Notes: generated by a model from the letters alone, not told the origin. A stretch of DNA of 50,747 nt from an uncultured Prevotella sp. (GCA_944320285.1 CALUGX010000004.1:1-50747), one strand, 5' to 3'. Counted from the first letter of the stretch, positions 25,379 through 34,068 are shown. Translations and numbers: made by a program.

Positions 25379-26486
25379 CACTCCCCTCCCACTGTTTTAT
25401 TTCGCCCTTTTCAACCAAAAAGAGCTTATAGTCAAGCGTGCTCCCGCGCAGAATCTGGTCAAGATGCTCACGGTTCGTGTCGGTCATGAATATCTGACCG
25501 AACCCCTCACCGCCTACTATGCGGACAATTTGCTCCACGCGCCCGGCATCCAATTTATCGAAAATGTCATCCAAGAGCAGTATCGGGCGCACATTGCTGC
25601 GAATGCGTTTCAGGAACTCGAACTGAGCAAGTTTCAACGAAATAACAAACGTCTTATTCTGCCCCTGGCTGCCCTCACGCCGTATCGGATAGCCGCCGAT
25701 AAGCATTTCGAGGTCGTCGCGGTGTATCCCGTGCAACGAATAGCCCACGGCGCGGTCCTTAAAGCGGTCGCGCCGTATCACGTCGAGCAGCGGCCCGCGC
25801 TGGCAGTGAGACTGATAAGCAAGGGAAACACTCTCCTTTTCTTGCGATATACTGCCGTAAAAACTCTGAAACAGCGGCACGAGCTCATCAACGAAAGCCT
25901 TACGCTTACCCGCCACAATCTCCCCCTGCACGGCCATCTGCTCCTCCAAAAGCCCCATCAGGTCGGCGTCAGGCTCGGCTTCGGCGCGCAGCAGCGAGTT
26001 GCGTTGCTGCAATGCCTTGTTGTAACGGCTAAGAGCTTCGATGTATGTGACATCAAACTGCGAGATCACCACGTCCATCAAGCGCCGGCGTTCCTCGCTC
26101 CCGCCGTCTATCAACACCGTGTCAGCCGGCGAGACAAGTATCAGCGGGATAAGCCCTATGTGCGCCGACAGCCGCTTATATTCCTTCTTGTTCCGCTTGA
26201 AATGTTTTTTCAAGCCACGCTTCATACCGCAGGTTATATCCTCGTCGCCACCCTCGTCGTTGACGTAACGCCCGTCAAGCATGAAAAAGTCTGTGCCGTG
26301 GCGCATCACGTTGGAGTCGGTAACAGAGCATGAACTGCGGCAAAACGACAAGTAATACACAGCGTCGAGCAAGTTAGTCTTACCCTCGCCGTTATGTCCG
26401 ATGAAACAATTAAGTTTGGGAGAGAAGACAAGGCCCGCCTCGCAGATATTCTTATAATTTACGATTGACAATTTATTGAGAAACAT
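25371..26486 (-). CDS. recF: DNA replication and repair protein RecF
   Basis: The protein has 371 residues from ATG 26486, the normal MFLNKLSIVNYKN start; the frame extends to a TTG at 26501, which is less likely. Walker A is GHNGEGKTN (about residues 30-38), the ABC signature lies in REGSQGQNKTF and Walker B is PILLLDDIFDKLD. RecF binds ssDNA-dsDNA junctions and, with RecO and RecR, loads RecA at gaps. The promoter lies in the short gap shared with the divergent TPR gene. Confidence 0.95.
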   Translation of the reverse strand: MFLNKLSIVNYKNICEAGLVFSPKLNCFIGHNGEGKTNLLDAVYYLSFCRSSCSVTDSNVMRHGTDFFMLDGRYVNDEGGDEDITCGMKRGLKKHFKRNKKEYKRLSAHIGLIPLILVSPADTVLIDGGSEERRRLMDVVISQFDVTYIEALSRYNKALQQRNSLLRAEAEPDADLMGLLEEQMAVQGEIVAGKRKAFVDELVPLFQSFYGSISQEKESVSLAYQSHCQRGPLLDVIRRDRFKDRAVGYSLHGIHRDDLEMLIGGYPIRREGSQGQNKTFVISLKLAQFEFLKRIRSNVRPILLLDDIFDKLDAGRVEQIVRIVGGEGFGQIFMTDTNREHLDQILRGSTLDYKLFLVEKGEIKQWEGSDV

Positions 26487-26510
26487 GAGCTTGCCGTTCA
26501 AGTTTTAGTG

Positions 26511-26542
26511 CAAAGTTACTCGATTTGCCATTGAAAAACAAA
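26511..26542 (-). promoter_or_regulatory. recF promoter
   Basis: On the minus strand TTTG (complement of 26539-26542) and TAACTTTG (complement of 26511-26518) are 20 bp apart, and the start codon follows 24 nt later. Confidence 0.7.
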
Positions 26543-26582
26543 AAAAGTTGACGATAAATTTCAATATTCAGGATAAAATCCG

Positions 26583-26590
26583 TAATTTTG
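26583..26590 (+). promoter_or_regulatory. -7 box of the TPR-ribH operon
   Basis: TAATTTTG matches TAnnTTTG. A TTTC at 26559-26562 stands 20 bp upstream in the -33 position. The start codon is at 26631. Confidence 0.55.
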
Positions 26591-26630
26591 CCACGCTTTA
26601 TAAATAAGTAAATTAAAAATCAAAACATAA

Positions 26631-27326
26631 ATGGCAAATCTTAATGAAAACAAGGGCACAATGGACAATGCCCTCAACCAGAAAGAGGCCGTCTTCATGA
26701 AGCACAAGAAGGCAATCTCTATCGCTATTGTCGCAGTCATCCTCGTTATCGCGGGTGTGCTTTGCTACAACACTTATGTGTCAGGCCCGCGTGAGCAAGA
26801 GGCCAGCACCGAACTGGCTAAAGGCCAAAACTATTTCATGAACCAACAATTTGAAGTAGCCCTCAAAGGCGACAGCACAGGATACAGGGGCTTCATTAAC
26901 ATAGCTTCTGATTACAGCAGCACCGACGCAGGCAACCTTGCCAACCTCTACGCAGGCCTCTGCTATGCAAATCTCGACAAATGGAAAGAAGCCGTGACAT
27001 ACCTTGAGAAGTATTCTCCTGCCGACGACCAAATGGTAAGCCCGGCTGCGATGGCTGCCTTGGGCAATGCTTATGCACATTTGGAGCAATGGGACAAGGC
27101 CGTTGAATACCTAAAGAAGGCCGCAAGCATGGCCGACAGCGAGGCTGCCGACAATACGAACAACAGTCTCTCGCCGTCATTCCTTATCCAAGCTGGTGAG
27201 ATTCTCGAAAACAACAAGAAAAAAGACGAAGCCCTGAAGATTTATCAGGACATCAAGAAGAAATATGTCAACTCTCCTGTTTACGGCGAAATTGACAAAT
27301 ATATCGAACGAGTTTCAGTAAAATAA
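26631..27326 (+). CDS. Membrane-anchored tetratricopeptide-repeat protein
   Basis: The 231-residue protein has a short cytoplasmic N-terminus, one transmembrane helix ([19 protein letters not shown], about residues 29-47) and then TPR-like helical pairs ([57 protein letters not shown]). The layout resembles YfgM/Bacteroidetes TPR anchors with a periplasmic scaffold. The exact partner is unknown. Its stop codon overlaps the ribH start by one base, so the two are cotranscribed. Confidence 0.85.
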   Translation: MANLNENKGTMDNALNQKEAVFMKHKKAISIAIVAVILVIAGVLCYNTYVSGPREQEASTELAKGQNYFMNQQFEVALKGDSTGYRGFINIASDYSSTDAGNLANLYAGLCYANLDKWKEAVTYLEKYSPADDQMVSPAAMAALGNAYAHLEQWDKAVEYLKKAASMADSEAADNTNNSLSPSFLIQAGEILENNKKKDEALKIYQDIKKKYVNSPVYGEIDKYIERVSVK

Positions 27327-27802
27327 TGGCCACAGCACTGCACAACTTGTCTGATTACGACCCGGCAAACGTACCCGACGCAAGCAATATGTGTTTCGGC
27401 ATCGTGGTTGCCGAGTGGAATCCTGAAATCACAGGTGCGTTGCTTGACGGAGCAGTTAAGACGCTCGAAAAGCACGGCGCACTGCCTGAAAACATCCATA
27501 TAAAGACTGTTCCCGGCAGCTTCGAGCTGATTTACGGTGCCCACCAGATGACGCTCAACGGCGGATATGATGCCATCATCATACTCGGCAGCGTAATCCG
27601 TGGCGAAACCCCACACTTCGACTACATCTGTCAGGGCGTCACTTACGGCATTGCCAAGCTCAACGCCAAGAGCGAAATACCCGTAATCTACGGTCTGCTC
27701 ACCACGAACGACCTGCAACAGGCCAAAGACCGTAGCGGCGGCCGCCTCGGTAATAAGGGTGACGAATGTGCCATAGACGCCATAAAGATGGCGAAATTCT
27801 AA
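27326..27802 (+). CDS. ribH: 6,7-dimethyl-8-ribityllumazine synthase
   Basis: The 158-residue protein has the lumazine synthase motifs [34 protein letters not shown] and [15 protein letters not shown], and the C-terminal [13 protein letters not shown] tail of the assembled capsid form. It condenses 5-amino-6-ribitylamino-uracil with 3,4-dihydroxy-2-butanone-4-phosphate, the next-to-last step of riboflavin synthesis. The other rib genes are not in this window. Confidence 0.95.
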   Translation: MATALHNLSDYDPANVPDASNMCFGIVVAEWNPEITGALLDGAVKTLEKHGALPENIHIKTVPGSFELIYGAHQMTLNGGYDAIIILGSVIRGETPHFDYICQGVTYGIAKLNAKSEIPVIYGLLTTNDLQQAKDRSGGRLGNKGDECAIDAIKMAKF

Positions 27803-27812
27803 CGTTTAAAAC

Positions 27813-27916
27813 ACCTACCCCAACCCTCCCGAAGGGAGGGAGCTTAATTACCTGCCGTGGTTTGTATTACATCAAGGCATTCCAAACTCCCTCCCTTCGG
27901 GAGGGTTGGGGTAGGT
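27813..27916. repeat. G/C-rich long inverted repeat (30-bp perfect arms)
   Basis: Arms 27813-27842 and 27887-27916 are perfect reverse complements around a 44-nt loop. They begin ACCTACCCCAACCCTCCCG, and each arm can also fold alone (CCCTCCC-GAA-GGGAGGG). It fills the gap between ribH and xth. A shorter relative is present at 33126-33157. Confidence 0.85.
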
Positions 27917-27929
27917 ACTAAAAATCATC

Positions 27930-28679
27930 ATGAAGCTAATCTCATGGAATGTCAACGGCCTACGCGCCTGTGAGGGCAAAGGTTTCAGCGATGCTTTCAG
28001 AATGCTTGACGCCGACTTCTTCTGCCTTCAGGAAACCAAGATGCAGGAAGGACAACTCGACTTGACGTTCGACGGATACAAATCATATTGGAACTACGCC
28101 GAAAAGAAAGGCTATTCGGGCACGGCCATATTCACCAAACATGAACCTCTGGGCGTAACTTACGGTCTCGGTATAGACGAACACGACCACGAAGGGCGAG
28201 TAATAACCATAGAAATGCCTGACTTCTATTTAGTTACGGTGTACACTCCGAACTCGCAAGACGGACTGAAAAGGCTCGACTACCGCATGAAGTGGGAAGA
28301 CGACTTCAGAGAATATCTGTTGAAACTCGACGCCGTGAAGCCTGTTATCGCCTGTGGCGACATGAATGTGGCACACAAGGAAATAGACCTTAAGAACCCG
28401 AAGACAAACCGCCGCAACGCCGGCTTCACCGACGAGGAGCGCGAAAAGTTCACCGTCCTGCTATCTTCCGGCTTCACTGACACCTTCCGTCACTTCCATC
28501 CCGACCTCGAAGGCGCATATTCGTGGTGGTCGTACCGTTTCCATGCCCGCGAGAAGAATGCCGGCTGGCGCATCGACTACTTCATTGTCTCCAACCGCCT
28601 TGTGCCGCAAATAAAGTCGGCAGCCATACACAACGAGATTTACGGCTCCGACCATTGCCCGGTGGAGTTAGTATTGTAA
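27930..28679 (+). CDS. xth: Exodeoxyribonuclease III
   Basis: The 249-residue protein has all exonuclease III/AP endonuclease motifs: [10 protein letters not shown] at the N-terminus, [10 protein letters not shown] with the metal-binding Glu, the Asp-Asn pair of the active site in [22 protein letters not shown] and the terminal GSDHCPVEL with the catalytic Asp/His. It acts in base-excision repair, cutting at abasic sites and removing 3' blocks. It starts 13 nt after the G/C-rich inverted repeat and ends at a terminator. Confidence 0.95.
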   Translation: MKLISWNVNGLRACEGKGFSDAFRMLDADFFCLQETKMQEGQLDLTFDGYKSYWNYAEKKGYSGTAIFTKHEPLGVTYGLGIDEHDHEGRVITIEMPDFYLVTVYTPNSQDGLKRLDYRMKWEDDFREYLLKLDAVKPVIACGDMNVAHKEIDLKNPKTNRRNAGFTDEEREKFTVLLSSGFTDTFRHFHPDLEGAYSWWSYRFHAREKNAGWRIDYFIVSNRLVPQIKSAAIHNEIYGSDHCPVELVL

Positions 28680-28709
28680 TACAGTAGAATATTCTTGAGA
28701 CCAAACGAT

Positions 28710-28748
28710 AACCGTGTTCTCGCTATTCGAGAACGCGGTTTTGTTTTA
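28710..28748 (+). terminator. Intrinsic terminator after xth
   Basis: A 13-bp stem with one G-T type mismatch (AACCGTGTTCTCG at 28710-28722 with CGAGAACGCGGTT at 28728-28740) and a 5-nt loop is followed by TTGTTTTATC. Confidence 0.8.
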
Positions 28749-28850
28749 TCAAAAACAGGTCATTAAAACGTATATGACTGAATATTACCGTATTTCACAT
28801 AATCAAACCGTAGTTTAACGACCTATTGGAACTTAAATAAACGTCCGAAT

Positions 28851-29972
28851 TTAATTTGCCATAGTTTTCTTGTAACTCAATATCGCGCCGCCCCATGATA
28901 CAGTGGCGTAGGCAGCCATAGCGAGGAACTGCGGCTGTAGGTCGGCCAAGGTACTGCCTTTCAGGTAGAGGGCACGGAGCGTTTCGATGTAGTAACGCAA
29001 TGGATTAAGATAGGTTAAAGCCTGTGCCCAGTGCGGCATACTGGCAACCGGAGTGAGCAGACCGCTCATAAGTACGAATATTATGAGGAAGAAGAACATC
29101 AAGAGGGCGGCTTGCTGCATGGTGGAAGAATAGTTGGAGACTATCAGGCCGAGACTCGACGCTATGAGGAAGAACAGCAGAGAAGAGAGCACAACCGGCC
29201 AGACGCCGCCCTTGGGAGCCATGCCGTAGAATACGTAAGCCCAGAACATCGACCAAAGAAGCATGAAAAGGCCAATGGCCCAATAAGGCACGAGCTTTGA
29301 GAGGATGAAATCGCGGCGTCTTACCGGCGTGACGTTGATTTGCTCGATAGTGCCACGCTCCTTCTCGCCGACGATGTTCAACGCGGGCAGATAGGCTATG
29401 AGCAGCGTCAGGAGCATGGCGATGATGCCGGGCACCATGTAGACTTTATAGTCGAGCGAAGGATTGAAAAGGAAACGCGGACGGACGTCAACGCCGCCGG
29501 TTGCGGCCGAGCCTACGCCGATGCCGCGGCTGCTGCGCTGCGCCACGGCAAAATCGGATATTATGCCGAGCATATACGCCTGAGCCAAAGCCCCCTTTAC
29601 GCCGTTGACGGCGTTTGCGTGCACATTGACTGACGCTGCCCCTTCGCGCACAATGTCTGCCGAAAAGCCGTGCGGAAGCTCAAGTATAACGTCAGCGCCG
29701 CCACGCTCTACGCACTCAAGCGCATCCTTGTAATCAGGAGATACGGCGGCCAGGGCGAAATAAGCCGAGGCGTCCACCTCGCTGACAAGACGGCGCGAGA
29801 CGGTGCTGCGGTCGTTATCAACAACGCAAAACTTCAAGTCCTTCACCTCCTGGTTGGCCGCGTATGGCACAACGAGGAGCATAATAATCGGCAACACGAC
29901 GAATATCTTTGGCAGAAAAGCGTTGCGCATAATCTGCAAAAACTCTTTTTGGATGAGGAAAGTTATTGTCAT
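28851..29972 (-). CDS. ABC-2 type transporter permease (second of pair)
   Basis: The 373-residue protein has the ABC-2/YhhJ-YbhR layout: one N-terminal transmembrane helix (AFLPKIFVVLPIIMLLVVPYA), a large extracytoplasmic domain (about residues 45-170) and five C-terminal helices including the conserved GEKERGTIEQINVTPVRR cytoplasmic loop. It should pair with the permease encoded upstream to form the channel of an exporter. It is the last gene of the tolC-hlyD-ABC operon, 115 nt after the previous permease, with an inverted repeat in between. Confidence 0.9.
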   Translation of the reverse strand: MTITFLIQKEFLQIMRNAFLPKIFVVLPIIMLLVVPYAANQEVKDLKFCVVDNDRSTVSRRLVSEVDASAYFALAAVSPDYKDALECVERGGADVILELPHGFSADIVREGAASVNVHANAVNGVKGALAQAYMLGIISDFAVAQRSSRGIGVGSAATGGVDVRPRFLFNPSLDYKVYMVPGIIAMLLTLLIAYLPALNIVGEKERGTIEQINVTPVRRRDFILSKLVPYWAIGLFMLLWSMFWAYVFYGMAPKGGVWPVVLSSLLFFLIASSLGLIVSNYSSTMQQAALLMFFFLIIFVLMSGLLTPVASMPHWAQALTYLNPLRYYIETLRALYLKGSTLADLQPQFLAMAAYATVSWGGAILSYKKTMAN

Positions 29973-30004
29973 AGCTCTTTTGTTTTGACGTTAAAGATGT
30001 TATG

Positions 30005-30077
30005 ATAGTTACAGAAGTTCAAGCCAAATGCCATGTTTGTGGCATACTCCGGCAATAGCTTTGACTTCTATAACTAT
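30005..30077. repeat. Nested inverted repeat between the two permease genes
   Basis: Outer arms ATAGTTACAGAAGTTCAAG and CTTTGACTTCTATAACTAT pair with two mismatches. Inside lies a second hairpin, ATGCCA-TGTTTG-TGGCAT (30028-30045). It could weaken expression of the last permease or act as an mRNA-stability element. Confidence 0.55.
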
Positions 30078-30087
30078 TTTCGCTTCT

Positions 30088-31194
30088 CTAAATCCTTATC
30101 TTAAACTTCTTCAGCGACACAGCCAGCAGCACCGCCTCCATGACGAGCAGCGGCCACACATCGGATAATATGTAACGGGCCTCGACGCCCTGAATCATCA
30201 GTCGGCGGGCAGCGTCAATATACCAGCGGGCGGGGACTATGGCCGAAAGGTACTGCAACACTTCTGGCATACTCTCCAACGGGAAGGCGAGACCTGACAG
30301 ATAGACCGTCGGGATGATGAACAACATCGAGACAACCATCGCCGCCACCTGCGTACGGACGAGGCACGAGACAAGCAGACCGAGCGTAAGGGCTGTGAGT
30401 ATATACAGCAACGTGATGCCGAGAAACGCCCACAGGCTGCCGGCCACAGGCACGTCGAGGACGCAACGGGATAGCACAAGCACCGTGGCGACGTTGAATG
30501 CCGAGATGACGAAGTAAGGCACGAGCTTTGAAAGGATGATGACTGCGGGCGAGAGCGGCGACGCCAGCAACACTTCCATCGTGCCGGTCTCCTTCTCGCG
30601 CACTATCGAGATACTGCTCATCATCACGCACACGAGCATCAAAATCATGCCGATGACACCGGGAACGAAGTTGTATTCACTCTTTTGCTGCGGGTTATAG
30701 AGTATCCGCGTGACAGGAGTCACTCCGCTGACCGACGCCTCCGTCATGCCCCGCCCTGCGTCTTGCAACGCCGCAGCAACAACCCGGCTGACGTATTGCT
30801 GCCGCATCGTGGCCTGGTTGGGTTCGGTAGCGTCGACAAGCACCTGCACGGCAGCCCCGCCACCGTGGAGGAGGTCGGCAGCAAAACCGTGGCCGAATAC
30901 CACCGCAACGTCTGCCCCGCCCCTGCGGAACAGTTCGTCAACTCCGCCTATGCCGGCCGGCGCGCTCACCAAAGATATGTAGTCGTTAGCCGAAAGGCGG
31001 TCGCAAATCCTCATTGTCACCACGTCATGCGAATAGTCGAGCACGGCCACGCGCACGTTCTTCACCTCAGTTGAAACGGCATAGCCGAACAGGAGCAGCA
31101 GCACCACCGGCACACCGAGAAGTATGAGAACGCTGCGCCAGTCGCGGACAATATGCAGAATTTCTTTTTTAATAAAAGACAGGTGCTGTTTCAT
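30088..31194 (-). CDS. ABC-2 type transporter permease (first of pair)
   Basis: The 368-residue protein is paralogous to the neighbouring permease: an N-terminal helix (SVLILLGVPVVLLLLFGYAV), an extracytoplasmic domain, then helices after NFVPGVIGMILMLVCVMMSS and the REKETGTMEVLLASPLSP loop. Similar permease pairs (YbhS/YbhR) export drugs or envelope molecules. The start is 3 nt after the upstream ABC ATPase stop. Confidence 0.9.
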   Translation of the reverse strand: MKQHLSFIKKEILHIVRDWRSVLILLGVPVVLLLLFGYAVSTEVKNVRVAVLDYSHDVVTMRICDRLSANDYISLVSAPAGIGGVDELFRRGGADVAVVFGHGFAADLLHGGGAAVQVLVDATEPNQATMRQQYVSRVVAAALQDAGRGMTEASVSGVTPVTRILYNPQQKSEYNFVPGVIGMILMLVCVMMSSISIVREKETGTMEVLLASPLSPAVIILSKLVPYFVISAFNVATVLVLSRCVLDVPVAGSLWAFLGITLLYILTALTLGLLVSCLVRTQVAAMVVSMLFIIPTVYLSGLAFPLESMPEVLQYLSAIVPARWYIDAARRLMIQGVEARYILSDVWPLLVMEAVLLAVSLKKFKIRI

Positions 31195-31197
31195 ACA

Positions 31198-31938
31198 TCA
31201 ATTTCTTTTTGCACTACGCGCAAGACTGAAAAACACATCATACAAACTTTCCGTGCCGTAACTACGTTTCAGGGTCGCCGGCGTGTCAAGGGCCTTAATC
31301 TCACCGTCCACCATGATAGACACCCGGTCGCAATACTCCGCCTCGTCCATATAGTGAGTAGTCACGAAAACCGTCGTGCCACGGTCAGCGGCGCGGTAGA
31401 TTTGCTCCCAGAACTTGCGGCGCGTTACCGGGTCTACGCCTCCGGTAGGCTCATCGAGGAACACTATTTCAGGCTCATGGAACGTGGCCACGGTAAAGGC
31501 CAGCTTCTGTTTCCATCCCAGGGGAAGCGCGCCTACGAGCGCATCACGTTCGCCTTCGAGCGCAAGCTCACCCAGGCATTCGTCGGTTTTGCGCCTTATC
31601 GTGCGGCGGTCCATGCCGTAAACACCTCCGAAGAGGCGCAGGTTCTCGGCCACGGTAAGGTCGTCGTAAAGCGAAAACTTCTGGCTCATGTATCCTATAT
31701 GGCGCTTCACCTGCTCCGGCTGCCGGCCGACATCGCAGCCAGCAACCTCGGCACGCCCGCCCGACGGGCGGCTGAGGCCTGTGAGCATACGCATGGCCGT
31801 AGTCTTGCCGGCGCCGTTGGCACCGAGAAAACCGAATATCTCGCCACGTCGGACGCTGAACGTTATATGGTCTACGGCGACGAACCGGCCGAACACTTTT
31901 GTCAGGCCGTCTGTTGTTATTACGTATTTATCATCCAT
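31198..31938 (-). CDS. ABC transporter ATPase (second, with degenerate signature)
   Basis: The 246-residue nucleotide-binding subunit has Walker A GANGAGKTT, Q-loop region YMSQKFSLYDDLTV and Walker B IVFLDEPTGGVD, with the H-loop in VFVTTHYMDEAEYCD. The signature motif is altered: LPLGWKQKLAF stands where LSGGMKQ is expected. It is one of two ATPases in this operon (fused in E. coli YbhF). A 232-bp gap with a 22-bp array separates it from the first ATPase gene. Confidence 0.9.
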   Translation of the reverse strand: MDDKYVITTDGLTKVFGRFVAVDHITFSVRRGEIFGFLGANGAGKTTAMRMLTGLSRPSGGRAEVAGCDVGRQPEQVKRHIGYMSQKFSLYDDLTVAENLRLFGGVYGMDRRTIRRKTDECLGELALEGERDALVGALPLGWKQKLAFTVATFHEPEIVFLDEPTGGVDPVTRRKFWEQIYRAADRGTTVFVTTHYMDEAEYCDRVSIMVDGEIKALDTPATLKRSYGTESLYDVFFSLARSAKRN

Positions 31939-32002
31939 AAATTTTACGACTCATTTATCAATAGACATCAATACAAAAAACAATGTCAAAAATCCAAGTT
32001 CG

Positions 32003-32090
32003 CCAAAAGCCATCTTTTAGGCCGCCATTAACGCCCTTTCAGGCCGTCAAAAGGCACCGTTTAGGCCGTCGAAAGCCACCGTTTGCACGG
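32003..32090. repeat. 22-bp dyad array, copy F (4 units, AGGCCG variant)
   Basis: Units start at 32003, 32025, 32047 and 32069. They keep the A-run/T-run dyad (CCAAAAGCCATCTTTTAGG) but the usual GCA spacer is replaced by AGGCCG. The array lies between two ATPase genes of one operon, so it is transcribed if the operon is. Confidence 0.7.
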
Positions 32091-32120
32091 CTGTTCGCAA
32101 GACACTGAATATCAGCACAT

Positions 32121-32174
32121 TACGTTTGTATCAAAATTTAAAGTTTTATGAATGGCAGCAAAGCTACCATTCAT
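32121..32174 (+). other. -7-like box and GCAAAGC hairpin, copy 2
   Basis: TACGTTTG (32121-32128) fits TAnnTTTG on the plus strand, and a hairpin follows at 32148-32174 (ATGAATGG/CCATTCAT with AGC-AAA-GCT inside). It overlaps the last codons of the first ATPase gene. The same loop is found at 14495-14521. If transcribed on the plus strand it would be antisense to the ATPase gene; on the minus strand it could be a weak terminator. Confidence 0.35.
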
Positions 32175-33079
32175 CTTAAACTCTTCATCAGCGACATGAA
32201 GCAATCTTCCACCGACGGCTCTATCTTCTCGGCCACTACGCGGACGTGGCCGAGCTGTTCAAGGTGTTCACACAGCCTGCTGACAGTCACGTCCGCCTGC
32301 AACGTGACATGGAAACTGTCGCCAAAGGCGTATGTCGACGCCACGCCGGGGCACGTCTTCAAGTCGGTCATCAGGCGGTGCATATCATCGCTGCGCACGG
32401 CGTAAAGGCTCTTGGCGTAACGCTTGCGTATGCCATCGGGCGTGTCTGTCTGCAACAGCCGGCCGTTTTGTATCAGCGAAATGCGGTCGCACCAAGAGGC
32501 CTCGTCCATATACGGCGTTGACACGAGTATGGTTATGCCATAGTCCCTGCGCAGCGTCATGAGCATTTGCCAGAACTCCTTGCGCGACACCGGGTCTACG
32601 CCCGTAGTAGGCTCGTCGAGCAATAGCACGCGCGGGGCGTGTATCAGCGCGCAGCAGAGAGCCAGCTTCTGCTTCATTCCGCCTGACAACTTGCCGGCAC
32701 GGCGCGCCTTGAAGGGCTCTATCCGACTGTAAACACCGCTTATCAGACCGTAATTCCGCTCAACGGTAGTGCCAAACACCGAAGCGAAAAATCGCAAATT
32801 CTCCTCTACCGTGAGGTCCTGGTAAAGTGAAAAACGCCCCGGCATATAGCCTATGCGCCGCCGCAGGACGCGGTAATCCTTTTCCACGTCGAGACCGTCC
32901 ACCTCGGCCCGCCCGCCGTCGGGCAGCAGCAGCGTGGCCAGTATGCGGAAAAGCGATGTCTTGCCCGCACCGTCGGGACCTATCAGTCCGTATATTTCGC
33001 CCTCGGCAACGTCAAGCTGCAAGCCGTCGAGGGCCGTAACCTTGCCGTACTTCTTATGTAAATCGAAAACTGAAACCAT
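32171..33079 (-). CDS. ABC transporter ATPase (first)
   Basis: The ATPase has 302 residues from ATG 33079 (MVSVFDLHKKYGKV); the frame is open 17 codons upstream but that part runs over a GGTAAAA simple repeat. Walker A is GPDGAGKTS, the signature LSGGMKQKL and Walker B RVLLLDEPTTGVD, all intact. The C-terminal about 70 residues are the DUF4162-like tail common in ATPases of multidrug and polysaccharide exporters. Together with the second ATPase and two permeases it should power the exporter fed by HlyD and TolC proteins. Confidence 0.92.
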   Translation of the reverse strand: MVSVFDLHKKYGKVTALDGLQLDVAEGEIYGLIGPDGAGKTSLFRILATLLLPDGGRAEVDGLDVEKDYRVLRRRIGYMPGRFSLYQDLTVEENLRFFASVFGTTVERNYGLISGVYSRIEPFKARRAGKLSGGMKQKLALCCALIHAPRVLLLDEPTTGVDPVSRKEFWQMLMTLRRDYGITILVSTPYMDEASWCDRISLIQNGRLLQTDTPDGIRKRYAKSLYAVRSDDMHRLMTDLKTCPGVASTYAFGDSFHVTLQADVTVSRLCEHLEQLGHVRVVAEKIEPSVEDCFMSLMKSLR

Positions 33080-33125
33080 AATTTTAAAGGTAAAACGGTA
33101 AAAACAATAAAAGCATTTATCCTTT

Positions 33126-33157
33126 CCCATCCCCCCTTGGAGAGGTTGGGAGGGGCT
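33126..33157. repeat. Half copy of the G/C-rich repeat
   Basis: On the minus strand CCCCTCCCAACCTCTCCAAG followed by GGGGGGATGGG resembles one arm of the inverted repeat at 27813-27916. It lies in the gap between hlyD and the first ATPase gene. Confidence 0.5.
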
Positions 33158-33162
33158 TTCAC

Positions 33163-34068
33163 TTAAAAGTCCACCTCACCGTACATTCCTATTTTAACCA
33201 GTCCGTCGGCGTTCACAACCTTCACCTTCACTGCGTAGACGAGATTGGCGCGTTCATCGCGCGTTTGTATCGTCTTGGGTGTAAACTCTGCCTTGTCCGC
33301 AATCCACGTCACCACGCCCCGGTACTCACGGCTGCCGTCCTCGCCGATGTCTGCGTACACCTTTACCTTCTGCCCGATTTTAATGGAAGTGAGCTGCGGC
33401 GCTGTGACGTATGCGCGCAGCATCATGTCGCTTACGTCCGCCACCTTGAACAACGGCTTGCCAGGCGTGGCGTATTCGCCCGCTTCGGCATATTTGTCGA
33501 GCACCGTTCCGCCGATTGGTGACGTTATGTGGCACTTGCGCAACTGGTCCACCACCTGCCAACGTTCTATCTCAGCCGCGTCCATCTGTCGGTTCAGACT
33601 CCCCGTGGTGTTGTTCAGCTGCGACGTCTGGGCGGCTAATTGCCGGCGCAACACACGCACGTTGTTCTCCGCATCATCAAGTTGCTTGCGGTTGGCGGCG
33701 TTGTCACTCACGAGTGCGGCGTACCGTTCCACCTCAAGCTCTGCCTTCGCCAGCTGCTGACGTGTCACCGCGATCTGCGCCTCAACGTCCGGCCGCCGGC
33801 TTGCATAAGCCTCTTTCGTGGCCCCAAGCTGCATAGCCCGCAAATGCAACTGCACGGTGTCGATAAGCCCGACCTGCTGCCCCTTGGCGAGCTTGTCGCC
33901 CTCTTCCACGTCGAAATACATCAGGCGTCCCGTCTGTTCAGCCGACACTATCACTTCTGTCGCCTCAAACACACCCGTGGCGTCATGCTCTGCGTCGCCG
34001 CCCGAACAGGCGGAAAACATGACAACGGCCGACGCAAACAGTGAAATAACAATATTCTTATTTTCCAT
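33163..34068 (-). CDS. HlyD-family periplasmic adaptor lipoprotein
   Basis: The 301-residue protein has a lipoprotein signal (ISLFASAVVMFSAC-SG). A biotinyl-lipoyl-like half (VEEGDKLAKGQQVGLIDT) is followed by a coiled-coil hairpin (about residues 80-165, rich in Ala, Glu, Gln and Arg), the second lipoyl half (TSPIGGTVLDKYAEAGEYATPGKP is split: SPIGGTVLDKY) and a beta-barrel domain. It bridges the inner-membrane ABC transporter and the TolC-type channel. Gene order tolC-hlyD-ATPase-ATPase-permease-permease matches YbhGFSR-type exporters. Confidence 0.92.
   Translation of the reverse strand: MENKNIVISLFASAVVMFSACSGGDAEHDATGVFEATEVIVSAEQTGRLMYFDVEEGDKLAKGQQVGLIDTVQLHLRAMQLGATKEAYASRRPDVEAQIAVTRQQLAKAELEVERYAALVSDNAANRKQLDDAENNVRVLRRQLAAQTSQLNNTTGSLNRQMDAAEIERWQVVDQLRKCHITSPIGGTVLDKYAEAGEYATPGKPLFKVADVSDMMLRAYVTAPQLTSIKIGQKVKVYADIGEDGSREYRGVVTWIADKAEFTPKTIQTRDERANLVYAVKVKVVNADGLVKIGMYGEVDF

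Noticed and set aside
25140-26333. A 397-residue plus-strand reading frame opposite recF
   Set aside because: It is the complement of recF and DUF721, which have clear family motifs; it has no recognisable domain.
28749-28850. A weak inverted pair AGGTCATTAAAAC and GTTTAACGACCT
   Set aside because: The arms are imperfect and about 60 nt apart, so chance similarity cannot be excluded.
33080-33130. 17-codon extension of the first ABC ATPase
   Set aside because: It is encoded by a simple GGTAAAA-type repeat; the ATPase fold begins at the ATG at 33079.
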